Origin: Heterobasidion occidentale
Lineage: Eukaryota > Basidiomycota > Agaricomycetes > Russulales > Bondarzewiaceae
Direction: 5' to 3'
Assembly (NCBI GenBank): GCA_039111635.1
Contig: JBCAQO010000002.1
Location: 372,001 to 436,000, forward strand
DNA: 64,000 nt
A program made the position numbers and the translations under genes. The notes under the pieces are model-generated. The model was not told the DNA's origin. It searched no databases and saw only the letters and a program-made list of their open reading frames with translations. Shown here one piece after another: positions 34,140-46,152 of this stretch (within the stretch, counting starts at the first letter, position 1; each line of letters begins with the position of its first letter).

Positions 34140-34560
34140 GAGACGCCCCACCAGAATGCGTTGGGTAGCCGTCGGCACCGCCACACGCGATCGAGATCTG
34201 TGTTGACGGGCCGGAGGGGACCGGTTGAGTGGAGATCGGCGACAACGGCGACGACGGCAACGGAGGGGCTCTGACTCCTCCACCACAGTGTGATCGACGA
34301 TTTCACTTCCTGGCTTGAGAAACGGCCTCCTCGACGGCAGGTCTGTCTTCATCTGTCTATTTAGGCCGATTTGGGTTACACACGAGTCCCGCTTGCAGGC
34401 GTATATAGCGAGAGATGGCCCGCACAAAAAAGATCTTCGTAAATGGTCGATGCTCTACCAATCTGGAGGTTCGACAAACACACGGGGATCGATGTGTCGC
34501 ATTCGAAGGGAGTGGGGAGCGCAGCTTCACGCATATACGACATGACGACTCCCCATCCGC
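34140..34560 (+). repeat. Repeat module X, partial copy right of arm B
   Basis: 34140-34300 matches the core of module X (GTAGCCGTCGGCACCGCCAC, GATCGAGATCTGTG, GGGCCGGAGGGGACCGG, CTCTGACTCCTCCACCACAG). The tail (GGGAGCGCAGCTTCACGCAT, ACGACATGACGACTCCCC) reappears at about 34500-34560 after some 200 unrelated bases. This would be the start of a further unit, but no gene copy follows. Confidence 0.55.
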
Positions 34561-34858
34561 CATCGAACAGGCTTTCTGCGCCGGCACTGCCATCCTGCAA
34601 TCAACGATTACCTACGATTACACTCCCAGGATTTTCCCAACGTCGTCTACTCGATGAATCCAGCTACGTTTTTCAAAACAACCTCTTCGCAGCAGCCCAG
34701 TCACCGGACGCGCAGGTGTGCATCACAGGCTCTCCTGCTTTCTTCCCCCTGCGATCGTTGGTGGGGCGCCTTGAACGCTCGCCGCTCGCCTAGATCGGTC
34801 ATATGTGAGCCCATGAACCTCCCGCCTCTCTTGTGGACGCGATCACTCAGCGCAAACG

Positions 34859-36080
34859 ATGACCCTGTCGTTCGCCTCTAATCGACCTGTGCTCCGTTTG
34901 CGGTTAATGCAGCAAGACGAGAAAGGGCCAGCGATCCGGAAGCGAGCATCCCGTACGGGTGAAGAGACCACGCGTCTCAAGCAGACTCGACTTTCTGTTT
35001 TGCAGGTGATCAGCGTCGAGACAGTCTACTGCTTTTTTTGGTCCACAATTCGCAGCGTTCTCGACTCGATTCGACTCGACTCGCCGAGAGGCTTTATGAT
35101 ACTGCCATATCCAACTGTGATCCCATCACATCCACATCCACGACGGATAAAACACGCATGCGGTCTATGATACTTCATATAATCGACGCGATAAACGGTT
35201 CGATAGCGACTTGGACATCAAGGAGTCTCGCGACTTGGTTACTGGCCTGCTGGATCATGAGATCCAGCTACTTTGAAAGCCAACTTGCGCAACTCGATGG
35301 GCATGCCTGCTTGACTCGCGCAGGGCCGAAATTCCTTCTGTAAATAGGAACCCCTGGGTCGTACATTAGGTGCGGCATGGTGTTGCATCGACATTGCTAT
35401 TAGAGATGGCACGGGGACAATCACAACCCTCATTCCGATCTCACCGACTCGACCGACATCTGCGCCCGGACCGGATTCGTGGCGCGAATGAACTGTGGGA
35501 TGGACTTTCTGTGCTTTGTGATAGATTGGCTTCAGGTATCAAGCTTCACTTTACAGATCAGTTCCACCCTGAAGGTCCTCAGGCCCGCCGCCTCCCTTCG
35601 CGAAAACTCACTGTCATATCCACGGACACGGCCGATTCCAGCGCCAAAACCCACGATCTCATCAGGACACACTGGTGCACGTCGTGTTATCGAACGACGT
35701 CCAAAGGAGTTCAAGACTTCCTCGGCTCCTTGCACAGGTTTTGTTTGATGGACTGGGAAAAGATCGGGAAGATGTGAGCGACGGAGTCTTCCCTCCATCC
35801 AAAGGTGGTTAGACCTTTCTGCGGCAGGGTCCTTCTAACGACTCAGGGGAAGGGCTGCACTACGCCTTGGTGGGATACGGTATCGATATCATTGTCCTCC
35901 GCCGCGGGCTATGTCGCCGTAAGACCTCTCTTTTGGCGAATCAAAAACGCGGACATTCGCTGATAGTGACTGGGTGAAGCGAAGGCGATCACCCTGTATT
36001 CGGAGGAAGATTGGAAGGATCGTCGATCAGTCCTATGGAGGTAAGAGAGAACGAATGTCACCTCGGGATTACTTTTTTCA
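34859..36080 (+). other. Coding-like exons, unresolved gene or gene remnant
   Basis: An ATG at 34859 opens MTLSFASNRPVLRLRLMQQD ending LSVLQ before a GTGATC donor and CGCAG acceptor at about 35055. Downstream RLAERLYDTAISNCDPITST, then RFDSDLDIKESRDLVTGLL and DHEIQLL are followed by ESQLAQLDG one base out of frame (TTT where TT would fit). This looks like a coiled coil with an indel. Basic proline-rich frames occur at 35580-35750, and at about 35965-36035 GEAKAITLYSEEDWKDRRSV precedes a GTAAGA donor. I could not assemble one protein, and no family is recognised. Confidence 0.3.
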
Positions 36081-37985
36081 AAAATTTCACCATCTCCGAT
36101 GCGGGTTTGTGTTTTCTGCTTGCTGTACGTGTGGACTAAACAGGGCTACAATGACCGGGACCTACTAATATGGTGATGCATGGTTAATATCCCCGATGAG
36201 GTTCAGGTGAGCATCGTCTCACGCGCTTGAGGCTGGCGCAATGGCGGTGTGATGGCTTCGCTGATCCATCCCCGTAGATCGACCATGCCTCGAACCTCCC
36301 AAAATTCAACCCTTCCTATAGGCTCGCTGGACACATCTGACTGGCTCTGGCGCCGTCCTCGTAAAACCCGTTCGGACGCCCTGATCGGAAACATTCTGGG
36401 GTGTGATTTTCTTCTTCTTCGGACGGACAGTCCATCGTCGCGGTGACACACACAGGTGGACACACGATGTCCAATGAAGCGTCGACGCGGAACAAAGAAT
36501 TCGGTCTCTGAGCGGTGATGACTCTTGAGGCTCGACAAACACCGCCTTGACGGACACGCAGGGGCCCGGACGGACTTCCGCACTGCCTCGCGAGTTCTCT
36601 CCTTCCCACCCGCTTCGATAGAGAGGGGCGATGGTATGGCCGCGTTGGCGCAGAGCTCACAAGTCCAAGGCGACGTGCCTTTTCATGAGACATTGGTGCG
36701 GAGGCCGAGATGCGGGGAAGGGTATGGCGTTTTGGCCGACCGGCTGACGGAGGCCTGGAGTGCTGAACCTGAATTGCGTAAAGTAAGTTGTACATTGCAG
36801 TGGTCAGTACCTACATCTACGTAGTGCTGCTGATTCTCTGAAGGTCTCCCATGAATGTTAGCGCATCTTCCCAGGACCACTGGAGGCGACGAACGAAAAA
36901 TTGTCCAAGGCCGTTTATCATGACCACAAACAACGATGGTGCTCAAATCATCTGACTCAGGTAGCGGGACTCCTTCTGCTGCTTGCAATGATCTCAGGGA
37001 AAACGGAGCCTGCTCAGTGAGCGTTAAGTGAAATAAAAGATATTCGAGCAAAACAAATAATTAATTGATTTTAACCTGCACCACGAATGTCTGGCAGCGA
37101 AATTGACTCTCCTCTCTCTTTCGAATGGGAGACCCTGGTCCTTTTGCGTCCGAAAATCGTCTTCTTCCAGGCCCACCTCGTCTATCCTCGGTGGACGATC
37201 TATACCTTAACCAGATCGGTGCTCGGGAGAGAAGATCCAGCTTGAAATCGTCCCTTTTCATGATTTTATTATGCTGTGTCTCACTTCTGTCTCTCACGAG
37301 CTGATTCATGCTAGTAGCCCGGGTATAGGGTACAAGATCAGTACTTTCGAAGCAGTGGTATAGTGCATATAGTGCATAGATCAGCCCCCTTTTCTGTCCT
37401 CGGATCTTCCTTCGTGAAGACAGCCGAGGCACAGATTTGGCTTTTGTGTGTGCTGTTGATCTGTAGAGTGTTTGCAAACGAGAATGCCAGAGTTTATCCA
37501 GATGGATAACAAACGTCAATCGAGCTATTAGAATGTCTGTTCATGCTCAGGGTCGTCAGATTGATACCAGCTAACGACACGAGTTAATTATGAAGCCACT
37601 GTCTCTCTTTCCCCCTCAGTGTGACATTTCATGCTCTTCATGTTAATGCGGATGTTTCTGGGTTGTCTTTGATCGGCCATATATTGTACAGGTGCGATAT
37701 TACGAGAAGTTCACGACACGTTTGTCGAGCTTCTTAATTTGCGCCAGATCTTGCCTTCGCACAATCCACGCACCAATCAGTCCACCATCATACACAATTG
37801 CACGTGGGGGCTGATGGTGCCGTGCGAGCTTGAAGCATCGGTTGGACTGCAGTCTAGACGCCCATTGTGTATCATACAAAATGTACGCAGGTCGTCGTTC
37901 ATAACTTCGTGTCCCCGCCTCGAACGTCTCCAATACCTTGTCATCTTCGCGCATTCTCATCGTGTATACCTCTACCAAAGCAGTG
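36081..37985. other. Gene-poor stretch
   Basis: Short frames on both strands (for example minus 36203-36583 and 37061-37519) have no start context, splice pattern or family resemblance that I can support. No repeats matching the duplicated block were seen. Confidence 0.35.
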
Positions 37986-38599
37986 ATGGGGAAACCGCTG
38001 CCCAATCAAGGACGCCCGCCACCGTCCGTCCGCCTGCCACCCCCAGACATCTCTCACATATTTCGAGATCCTCAGGGAAACCTGAACGCGTACATCGTGG
38101 TCGTGAAAGCGTCCAGAGTCAATGCGACAGCACAGGACCATCACTGGCTGCTCTGCTGGTCAGTTGCGCAGGATGCGTCAGGCCCTGTCTATCATGAGCT
38201 GCACGTCGTGCACGAGGCGACTGTGGGGCTGCCGCACCTCACGTTCTGGGGCCCACGGACGGGCTACCTTGGTGGCGTGACGCGCCAGTCGCTGCACATA
38301 CCGCTCGCGAAGCTGACGCCGGTGCAGCGGCGGCTCTCGACAATTCGTCGTGGGAGATCCCGGTCATGGAGCCAGACGGGCATTGGAATAGCCAAAGCTG
38401 GCTCCGTGCGCTCTTGGACAGGGCGGTCCGCGAGGGCGTGCTCGCTCGAGATGTCTGCGATGCGGCGCTGCACAAGGCATACCATGCGTATGATGTCATA
38501 CCGTACGTGTCTTCCTCGACAGTTCAAAACCTGTGCGATTTGCGTCGATCTACCTCATTCAGACCCTCTTCACCAGATCTAAAGTCGGCCGTCGCCTAG
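37986..38599 (+). pseudogene. Small unidentified protein gene with one-base frameshift
   Basis: ATG at 37986: MGKPLPNQGRPPPSVRLPPP, then DISHIFRDPQGNLNAYIVVV, WLLCWSVAQDASGPVYHELH and LHIPLAKLTPVQRR. At about 38333 the frame must change to read LDNSSWEIPVMEPDGHWNSQ and SWLRALLDRAVREGVLARDV; one extra G (CGGGCT for CGGCT) would restore it. The W-N-x-Q-x-W motif followed by an amphipathic helix is reminiscent of a small uncharacterised protein family common in basidiomycetes, but I give no name. Stop at 38597-38599. The conservation-like quality on both sides of the shift suggests a recent or artefactual indel. Confidence 0.5.
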
Positions 38600-41142
38600 G
38601 ATAGTCGGAATCGCATGAACTGTCTTCTCAGAACTGGATAAGCAGCGATAGAGATTCGGATGCATACCGTAGGAAATGGTGAGGATAGGGGATGCCGCGG
38701 ATGGCGAGAGCGGCTACAAGCATCCTGCATGTCATGTGGCAGAACGTTATATTAGTGGGGATGTACCGTGAAACATCTCTCTGAGTGTGTATCATTTCAT
38801 AGAGTCTTTAGTCCTTCAGTTCTGTCGCTTCAATTATTGCATTATATCAAGAGAATCTATGGTTCGAGACTAACAGCACTACATGTGCTAGAAAGTCAAG
38901 AGGTGAGATTATTTTAGCGTGCTAGTAGGATCTGATTACTGACCGGCATCATTGACCTTTGCCGTGAACATCAGTTCCAAATTTTTCGAACAGTCATGCT
39001 TTTATCCCAGCCTATTAGAGCTGAAGTTTTAAAGTCTCCAGGGTAGTCCAAATGGTCTGACCGTTGATGATATTGATGGTGGTGTTACATAGCGGAGTCG
39101 TGGAGATCAGACCATTCAGCCGCACGATCGGGCTTCAAAAGTTGAGGTCCGAAAGTCCGCCTCATCCTCGCAGACAAATTGGCATTCAGCAGGGATCCTA
39201 ATACTCCCCATTTTCATCATTTATTTGTTGTGGATTTCTTTCTGAGAGTTTGGACAGAACATCCCGCCAATTTTATCTGTTAATAGTGCTGGTTATGGTC
39301 ATCTCCTCGAAGTTGTGTCCGACACCAAAATCTGCTCGCAAGGCTTGACAGGTCGCTCCTGGGATTTTGGAGGGCCCCATAGACTTTCTCGGATGTCTGT
39401 GGATTGTTAGATAACTCGTCATCTTGAGACTTGCTTGAACGAGGTGCGATAGCTTTTTTTGCCTATATCACTCGGACGGTCTGATCATCGGTTTTCATCG
39501 TCTCGTTCTGGCAGGCGTTGATGGCACTCCTGCTTTAGTGATGTGATACCACTCTTCCAACTCCTCTCGCATACTCTTCTGCTATGTGCAATCGCTTAGA
39601 GCTTCCTGGTCTTGTCGTTCTATGGCTTCCTGCACACTTTGCGATCAATGCCAACTGAGCTCGTTCTTGAACCATCGGTCTGTTGTAGTTCTGTGACGGT
39701 CTTGTCCGCTCTCCACCTACCCCTCCACCGAAGAATGCAGACGTAATCCGGCCAGAGCCATGTTTTTTACAATGGTCCTTGGGGCATTTGATGACGTTCT
39801 CGAGCGCTATTATCCTGCATCTTCCGTTACTTGATCCTAGAAGTGGATGTCTTGTTATCACTAGCGGCGTCTTTCTTGTGCTTTTATTAGATTTGGACTG
39901 ATTTACTCATCCTATCCATCGCCCGACTTGTCTCCGGATGGGCCCCATCAACGTATCTCATGTCGCTCCAACTGGGACGACAGCGAGCTGATATCGATGC
40001 CATCGATACAACCCTCTTCTATCTAATCCTCCGCTTGCTATCCACATAACGCCCACACGTACTGGAACCGCGGCTTAGCACGACGCGTCGTGCGACCAAG
40101 AAGGACGATCTGTCGTCGTTCGCTGACGCGATGTACTTGTATATAGAACGCGAGTGCATGTGATAGCAGGCACACGTCACGGGATATCAAGATTATTCTC
40201 TCGTGGGTATCTTCGTCCCTTGAAGCCACCTCTTTATTTGTTTATCTGGTTCCTCTGTAGCGCCGTGTTGGCGACGCCTTCTCCATGCAGATAGCTGTAG
40301 GCATCGAACGAGCTTCCAATAGATCAGAGGCAAAGCAAAGACCCTTCGTGGGCGCTGCGTATCTCATGTATCTCACACCATGCGGCGCTGGTATAGGAGC
40401 TTCGCGCATCAGAATTCGGATTTCGATGACCGACCGTTCAACGATCGTAAGCCAGTACAAACTTGGTTTCCTCCGAGTTCTGCTGGCTGCTCCGCGTCAG
40501 TATCTGTCCTGCTGACTGCTCTGTGTCCCGTTGTGTCCTTTCTAGGGCCTTGCGATACAGCTGCCCATCGCACTCGATCGAGGCCGAAGGACGGTTCAAT
40601 ACATCCACCACATAATTCGTAAAGGTTTCACTCTTCGGCCCTCGTCACGTCTTGGCCGTCATGCATCATCAACCCGGCCTCATTGTTAGCGATCAGCGTT
40701 GATGTGTCTGATGATGCATGAAAGGTTTTGGCCAATTCCGTCCGTGCTCCCCGTGGAACCTCTTGCTGTATGTCTGCTTTTCAGGCCCTTCCATTGACAC
40801 TTATTGCGATGATAAGTCGCGGGTGCACAAAGGTCCGACGAGTCATCTCTGGCCTCCAGCCGACAACACTTGCTTCGACAGATAGGGCTCACACCCCGTC
40901 GTGTCTCATCTGCAGACTTCCGATTTCGTACCAGAATCCATTGTGCCTGCTGTACCTAATCGAAGCTTGCCACACATGGCCCCGGGTTTCTCTGGGGATC
41001 TAGCTTTACCATAGTCTACTATCCTATCACCGCTTCTACCCCTCCGTTCCTACCAAATCCCACCCCATCCTGTGAATGGCGAACTGATCGAACGTGACTC
41101 ACTGGCTGCATACGAATCCGGATTCTCTCCTAGCCTGAGTTC
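38600..41142. other. Gene-poor stretch upstream of the sedolisin cluster
   Basis: Less GC-rich than the rest, with short frames only (the longest about 108 codons at 39535-39861, minus, without resemblance to anything I know). No long terminal repeats, transposase or reverse-transcriptase motifs were found. Confidence 0.35.
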
Positions 41143-41148
41143 TATAAA
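41143..41148 (+). promoter_or_regulatory. TATA box of sedolisin copy 1
   Basis: TATAAA, 86 nt upstream of the ATG at 41234. Confidence 0.45.
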
Positions 41149-41233
41149 GGATCCCATGCGAGCAAGTATCAGTCCTCCAGAGTGCCCTGGTCCTCTGATC
41201 TCAGTCCACACCTCTGCCATCGAACCTGTCGCT

Positions 41234-43491
41234 ATGGTCAGAACCACACTAGCTCTTCTGTCCTTGCTCGCCTTCACTGGTGTGTACGCGACGCCCCATG
41301 TCCCACGTACTATGCGCGTGCATGAAAGGCGTGAAGAGCCCCCCAGTGGGTTTGTGCAGCGCGGTGCTGCACCGGGGGATGCGGTGCTCACGTTGCGTGT
41401 TGCGCTGGCACAAAACGACTTTTCGGGGCTCGAGAAGGCGCTGTATGCTGTGAGTACTCCTGGAAGTGCGCAGTATGGACAGCATCTGTCGAAGGAGGAG
41501 GTAGGAAAATAACATTTTCGTCAGTGCTCAGTAAATGACCATACATGTCTCTTTGTCGTCAGGTTGAAGCATTCGTGGCACCTTCCGAGGAAACGAGTGC
41601 TGCGGTTCAGTCGTGGTTATCAGCCAACAGCCTTATAGCAACGCCTATCTCTCCGGCTGGCGATTGGCTTACGTTCAATATAACCGTTGAACAGGCCAAC
41701 ACACTTCTCGACGCTGATTTTACGACCTTTACAAACGAGGCAACAGGGAAGGATACCATCCGCACCCTAACGTACTCCGTTCCTGCATCGTTGAAGGAAC
41801 AAATCAGCTTTGTACATCCTACAGTCGCGTGAGTCTCGTCTTTTTTTTTCTAACCCGCTCGGCATGAACATGCTAGACTTCCAGATTTCCCATCAAATCA
41901 GTAGGTTCCCCTATCAAAAAGGGTGTTGTGAACGTAGTCAAGGCCAAGTCATCTGCAAATCTGACCACCAACGCTGTTCCGGCTTCTTGCGCGAGTGAGG
42001 TCACGCCGTCGTGCTTGCAGGCGCTTTACGGCATCCCCACGGCCAAGGCGACGCAATCGTCCAATAAACTGACTGTTTCCGGCTTCATTGAGCAGTATGT
42101 TACCCGCTTCTCTCCCGTTCGAAAGTTCAAGTCTGATCGGATACTTTTGACCTCACAGATATGCAAACCAGGCTGATCTAGCGGTGGGTCTTCGGTCATT
42201 CGATTCGTAAATATATCAGTAGAGCTGACGAAACGGCTTGCTCAGAGCTTCCTGCAGGAGTTCAGGTCTGACCTCACGGGAACTACCTTCACGCTTCAAA
42301 CACTTGATGGCGGAGTGAACCCACAGTCTGTGGCAGACGCCGGTATCGAAGCGGTAATGTATCCCTTGGTACATATGGAGAAATAGCTTAGATCTGATTA
42401 TTGACTCGGATGTGCAGGATCTCGACATTGAGTACACTGTTGGCATTGCCTCCGGCGTCCCAATCTCGTTCCTCTCGATCGGCGAAGACAATCAGGATGA
42501 CATTGATGGGTTCCTCGATGAAGTCAACTTCCTGCTCAGCGAATCTGTCATCCCGAACGCCCTGACGACTTCATACTCATTCAATGAACCAGACCTCCCT
42601 GACAGCGTCGCCACGTGCGTTCACGCTTCTCTTCTACTCCACTTGCTGTTCTCTGACTTCAATGAATTGATTTCCCTTGTCCACGGTACAGGAGCTTGTG
42701 CAATGCCTATGCTCAGCTCGGCGCGCGCGGCACGTCAATCTTCTTCTCATCTGGTGATGGCGGTGTGTCTGGTGGACAGTCGCAAGACTGCACGACTTTC
42801 GTGCCGACATTCCCTTCCACATGCCCTTTGTAAGTACACTTGACCTCTGTGTGGCAATCATTCTAATTCTGTTGGCAGCATTACTCTGTCGGGGGTACTA
42901 CGGGTGTCAACCCGGAAACTGCAGCATCTCTCTCTTCCGGCGGCTTTTCCAACATTTTCAGCAGGCCCTCGTATCAGACGTCAGCTGTCTCTTCCTACCT
43001 GACTGCGCTCGGTTCCACCAACTCCGGCTTGTACAATACTACTGGTCGCGCATTCCCCGACATGGCAGCGTTGGCGACTGACTACGTCATTGCATGGCAG
43101 GGTGCTTTCTGGCTCGTCGATGGGACGAGCTGCTCGACCCCACTCTTCGCCAGCCTTGTGTCCTTGCTTAATGACGAGTTGATTGCGGCCGGAAAGAGCC
43201 CCTTGGATTCTTGAATCCGTTGATCTACTCATCATCGGGCGCGTTCACGGATATCACGTCTGGTACGTTTTGCTTTCAAAATCACGGGCCTTTGTCGGGT
43301 AATGACACTGTGCGATACAGGGGACAACCCTGGATGCAATACCAATGGTTTCTCCGCGACCGCAGGGTGGGATCCTGTATGTCCCACTTCATTTGACTTC
43401 GCTTTTTGTCTGCTCATGCAATAGTTTTGTTCAGGTGACTGGTGTTGGCTCACCGATCTTCTCCGGGCTGAGAACCGCTGCTGGTTTGTGA
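41234..43491 (+). pseudogene. Secreted sedolisin (S53 tripeptidyl-peptidase-like), copy 1, late frameshift
   Basis: Acid serine-carboxyl peptidase made as a secreted proenzyme. Signal peptide MVRTTLALLSLLAFTGVYA; the pro-domain includes LEKALYAVSTPGSAQYGQHL and SPAGDWLTFNITVEQANTLL. Mature domain: ALYGIPTAKATQSSNKL, GIEA-DLDIEYT (catalytic Glu and Asp), FFSSGDGGVSGGQSQ (oxyanion-hole Asp) and LVDGTSCSTP (catalytic Ser). About nine exons. At about 43206 the copy reads TTGGATTC where its paralogues have TTGGGATTC, so it meets TGA at 43212-43214. The next bases still encode FLNPLIYSSSGAFTDITS and a last exon ending FSGLRTAAGL, stop 43489-43491. The lost G in a GGG run could be a sequencing error. 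Confidence 0.75.
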
Positions 43492-43666
43492 TGAATGAAG
43501 TCATTGGTCTGTATTGTCTCTTTCGATTTCTGCTCTGCATGGTGGGGGATAGCAATAGGTAAAAAAATGTTTCCGAGAATAAATGAAAATATTGTGATGG
43601 GTTTCTGTACGAGTCAATACATGATCAGATCCATGATGTTTGAGATAGGATCACCAGGTCATTCAG

Positions 43667-45916
43667 TCAGAGCCCAATGGCTGCTCTCAGTGCTGCATAG
43701 TTGGGCGATCCGAGCCCAGTGACCTACATACGACATGAGCATGGCGCTATTACTTCCGAAATTACGATCAACACTGACCGGATCCCACCCTGCCAGCGCG
43801 GGGAAACCATTCGTATCGCACCCTGGATTGGAGCCTTTTGAAGGCATGCCAGAAAGGGAAACATCAGCGCCTCGAATCATTAGAATACCAATCTCTTTGT
43901 ACTCGCCGCTTTTGATATCATTCAGCGCAGCCGAACCGACTTCGGAGTATAAAAATGGATTTAAGAATCCAAGCGGGCTTCGTCCAGCACTGATGAGTTC
44001 GTCGTTCAAAAGTGAAATGACGCTTGCGAAGATGGGGCTAGAACAGCTCGTGCCGGCAACGAGGACGGAACCTCCTGCGTCTATGATCTCGACTCTTTGG
44101 CCGATAGCTGCGACGTCGGGGAATGCACGTCCCTTGGGGTTGAATAGACCAGCGTTCGTGCGACCGAGTTGCGCGAGATATTTCGTAACCGCGGCAGCTT
44201 GATATGCCGGCTGTTCAAAGATGTTCGAAAACCCACCCGATGAGAGCGCCGCCGCCGTTTCTGGGATAGACTCAGTAGCGCCGACAGTTGTGATACTGCA
44301 AAAAATGATATATGATCAGGAGAGCAGATAGTGAATCCAATATCACACGCACAAGGGGCAACCCGATGGGAATGTCGGCACGAAAGTCGTACATTGCTGT
44401 GGTCGGGCACCGGCAACACCACCGTCACCAGACGAGAAGAGAATTGAAGTACCACGAGCACCAAGCTGTGCGTATGCGTAGCATAATTTGCTGTTGAGAC
44501 ATCAGCAACATTCGCATTCAGGCGACAATGAATAATTACTTCGCCAGAGCCCTAGACACTCCGACCTCATCTGAACCGTACGATGTGGTCAAGACGTGCG
44601 GAGGGTTTTCTTGTTCAAGGAGAAAATTAATGATATCTAGGAATCCGAATAGAGCGCCATCGTTGGTTTGGTCACCAACAGAGATAAAGATGTTCGGTAC
44701 ATCGGATGCGAGGCCAATCGTATACTGCATATCCAAGTTCTACAATCAAAAAGGAAGTCAGTTTCTCCTATCCTAACGCGTAGGATATTGATATGCGATA
44801 TTTACAGCTTCGATTCCTGCCTTATCGGACTTTTGGTCGTTCATGCCACCGTCCAATGTCTCTAGTTGGAAGGTCGTGTTACTGGGAAGATCAGGCCTAA
44901 ACTTGTTCAGAAATGTCTGCCGTGACATCGTGGATCAGTACATCATGCCTCATCTAAAACTCAAAGCCGTTGAGACTTACCCGAAGGTCAGCCTAGGCAG
45001 AAAATATCAGATGAATAAAGGCCGGTGAGAAGTTTCGAGACTCACATTGTTTGCAAACTGGTTAAGGAAACCGCCACGCCCAGTTTATTCGAGGACTGAG
45101 TGGCACGCGTGGTTGGAATCCCATAGAGGGCTTGAACGCAAGCGGGCGTAATCTTCGTCGCACATGATGCCGGTATAGAGTTGCGTGAGGAGCTCGTCAT
45201 CGCAGTCTCTGCTCCATCCATTGGCACTGGGATCAACAGCGGCGGTCCATACAGCTGCGTCGGGAACCTATAAGGCCACAATGGGCGTGTCAGCGCATAC
45301 AGACCGTTCGTATTAATAGGCCTACGTGATTGTTGGGTGAATAAAATCAAGATGGCCACGCAGCGCTGCAGGCAGAGAATAGTTGAGTGTGCGCACTACC
45401 TCTTGGCCTGTGCTTTCGTCCTTGAATGGGCGAAAATTTGCATGGAGCATAGTGTTGGCTTGTTCAACAGTCACATTGATTTGCAGCCAATCTCCGGCGG
45501 GAGACACGGGAGTCGCTTCGAGTCCGTACCCGGCGAGCCAGTCTTCAACCTGCTTGATACTATCTGGCGAAGGTGCAACGAACTTTTTGACCTGAGACAG
45601 CAAGAACACGCCGAGCATATAAGATCGCCGATCCGGAAGAACGTTGAAGACGTACCTCGCTCTGAGAGAGGAATTGGCCGTATGATGCACTATCGGGTGT
45701 GCTCACGGCGTAAAGCATATCCTCGAGACCCTTTGGGTCGGTCTGGACGAGTGACAGACGTAGGCTCAGACTCTGATTGGGAGGTGCAACCCCGTTTGGA
45801 ACGAATCCATGCGGGGGCGCATCGCGCTTCTCATGCAAGCGCATGCCGTGTGGCATGAATGGCGATGCGAAGACAATTGAGACTAGAGAAGTGAGGACTG
45901 CAAAACTAGATAGCAT
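43667..45916 (-). pseudogene. Secreted sedolisin (S53), copy 2, one-base frameshift
   Basis: Lies tail to tail with copy 1 (175 bases between stops). ATG at 45916: MLSSFAVLTSLVSIVFA signal peptide, then LEDMLYAVSTPDSASYGQFL and SPAGDWLQINVTVEQANTML. Catalytic elements are present: GIEA-NLDMQYT, LFSSGDGGVAG, VLVAGTSCSSPIF. It ends GLGSPNYAALRAAIGL, stop 43667-43669. In the exon with ATQSSNKL (about 45085) it reads CTGGGCGTGGCGGTTTCC; one more G (GTGGGCGG) would give GVGGFLNQF as in the paralogues. As written, the frame ends at the next intron. All other exons are intact, so the gene may be functional if the base was lost in sequencing. Confidence 0.7.
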
Positions 45917-46152
45917 GATGGCAGATGGGAATGTGTTAGAGCGGGATGGCGCTGTCGAAGAAAATGGCAAGTATAAATTTTGAAACCAGCTGACCAGTTT
46001 TATGTCGGTGTTTTATGGGCGCGTTCGTATAGTTTCGAGATCAGGCAAGACTAGAACGACAGGCTCGATGACGATGACAAACATCACACAATATGCATTA
46101 CCCTCGTTATTTGTTTGAAAAGAGACCATTGTGGCAAACATGTTCCAGTACA

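Noticed and set aside
38855..38890. GGTTCGAGACT resembling a tRNA B box
   Set aside because: No matching acceptor stem, anticodon arm or A box at the right distance.
38600..41142. Possible degenerate transposon in the gene-poor region
   Set aside because: No terminal repeats, transposase DDE or reverse-transcriptase motifs could be found by reading; lack of genes alone is not evidence.
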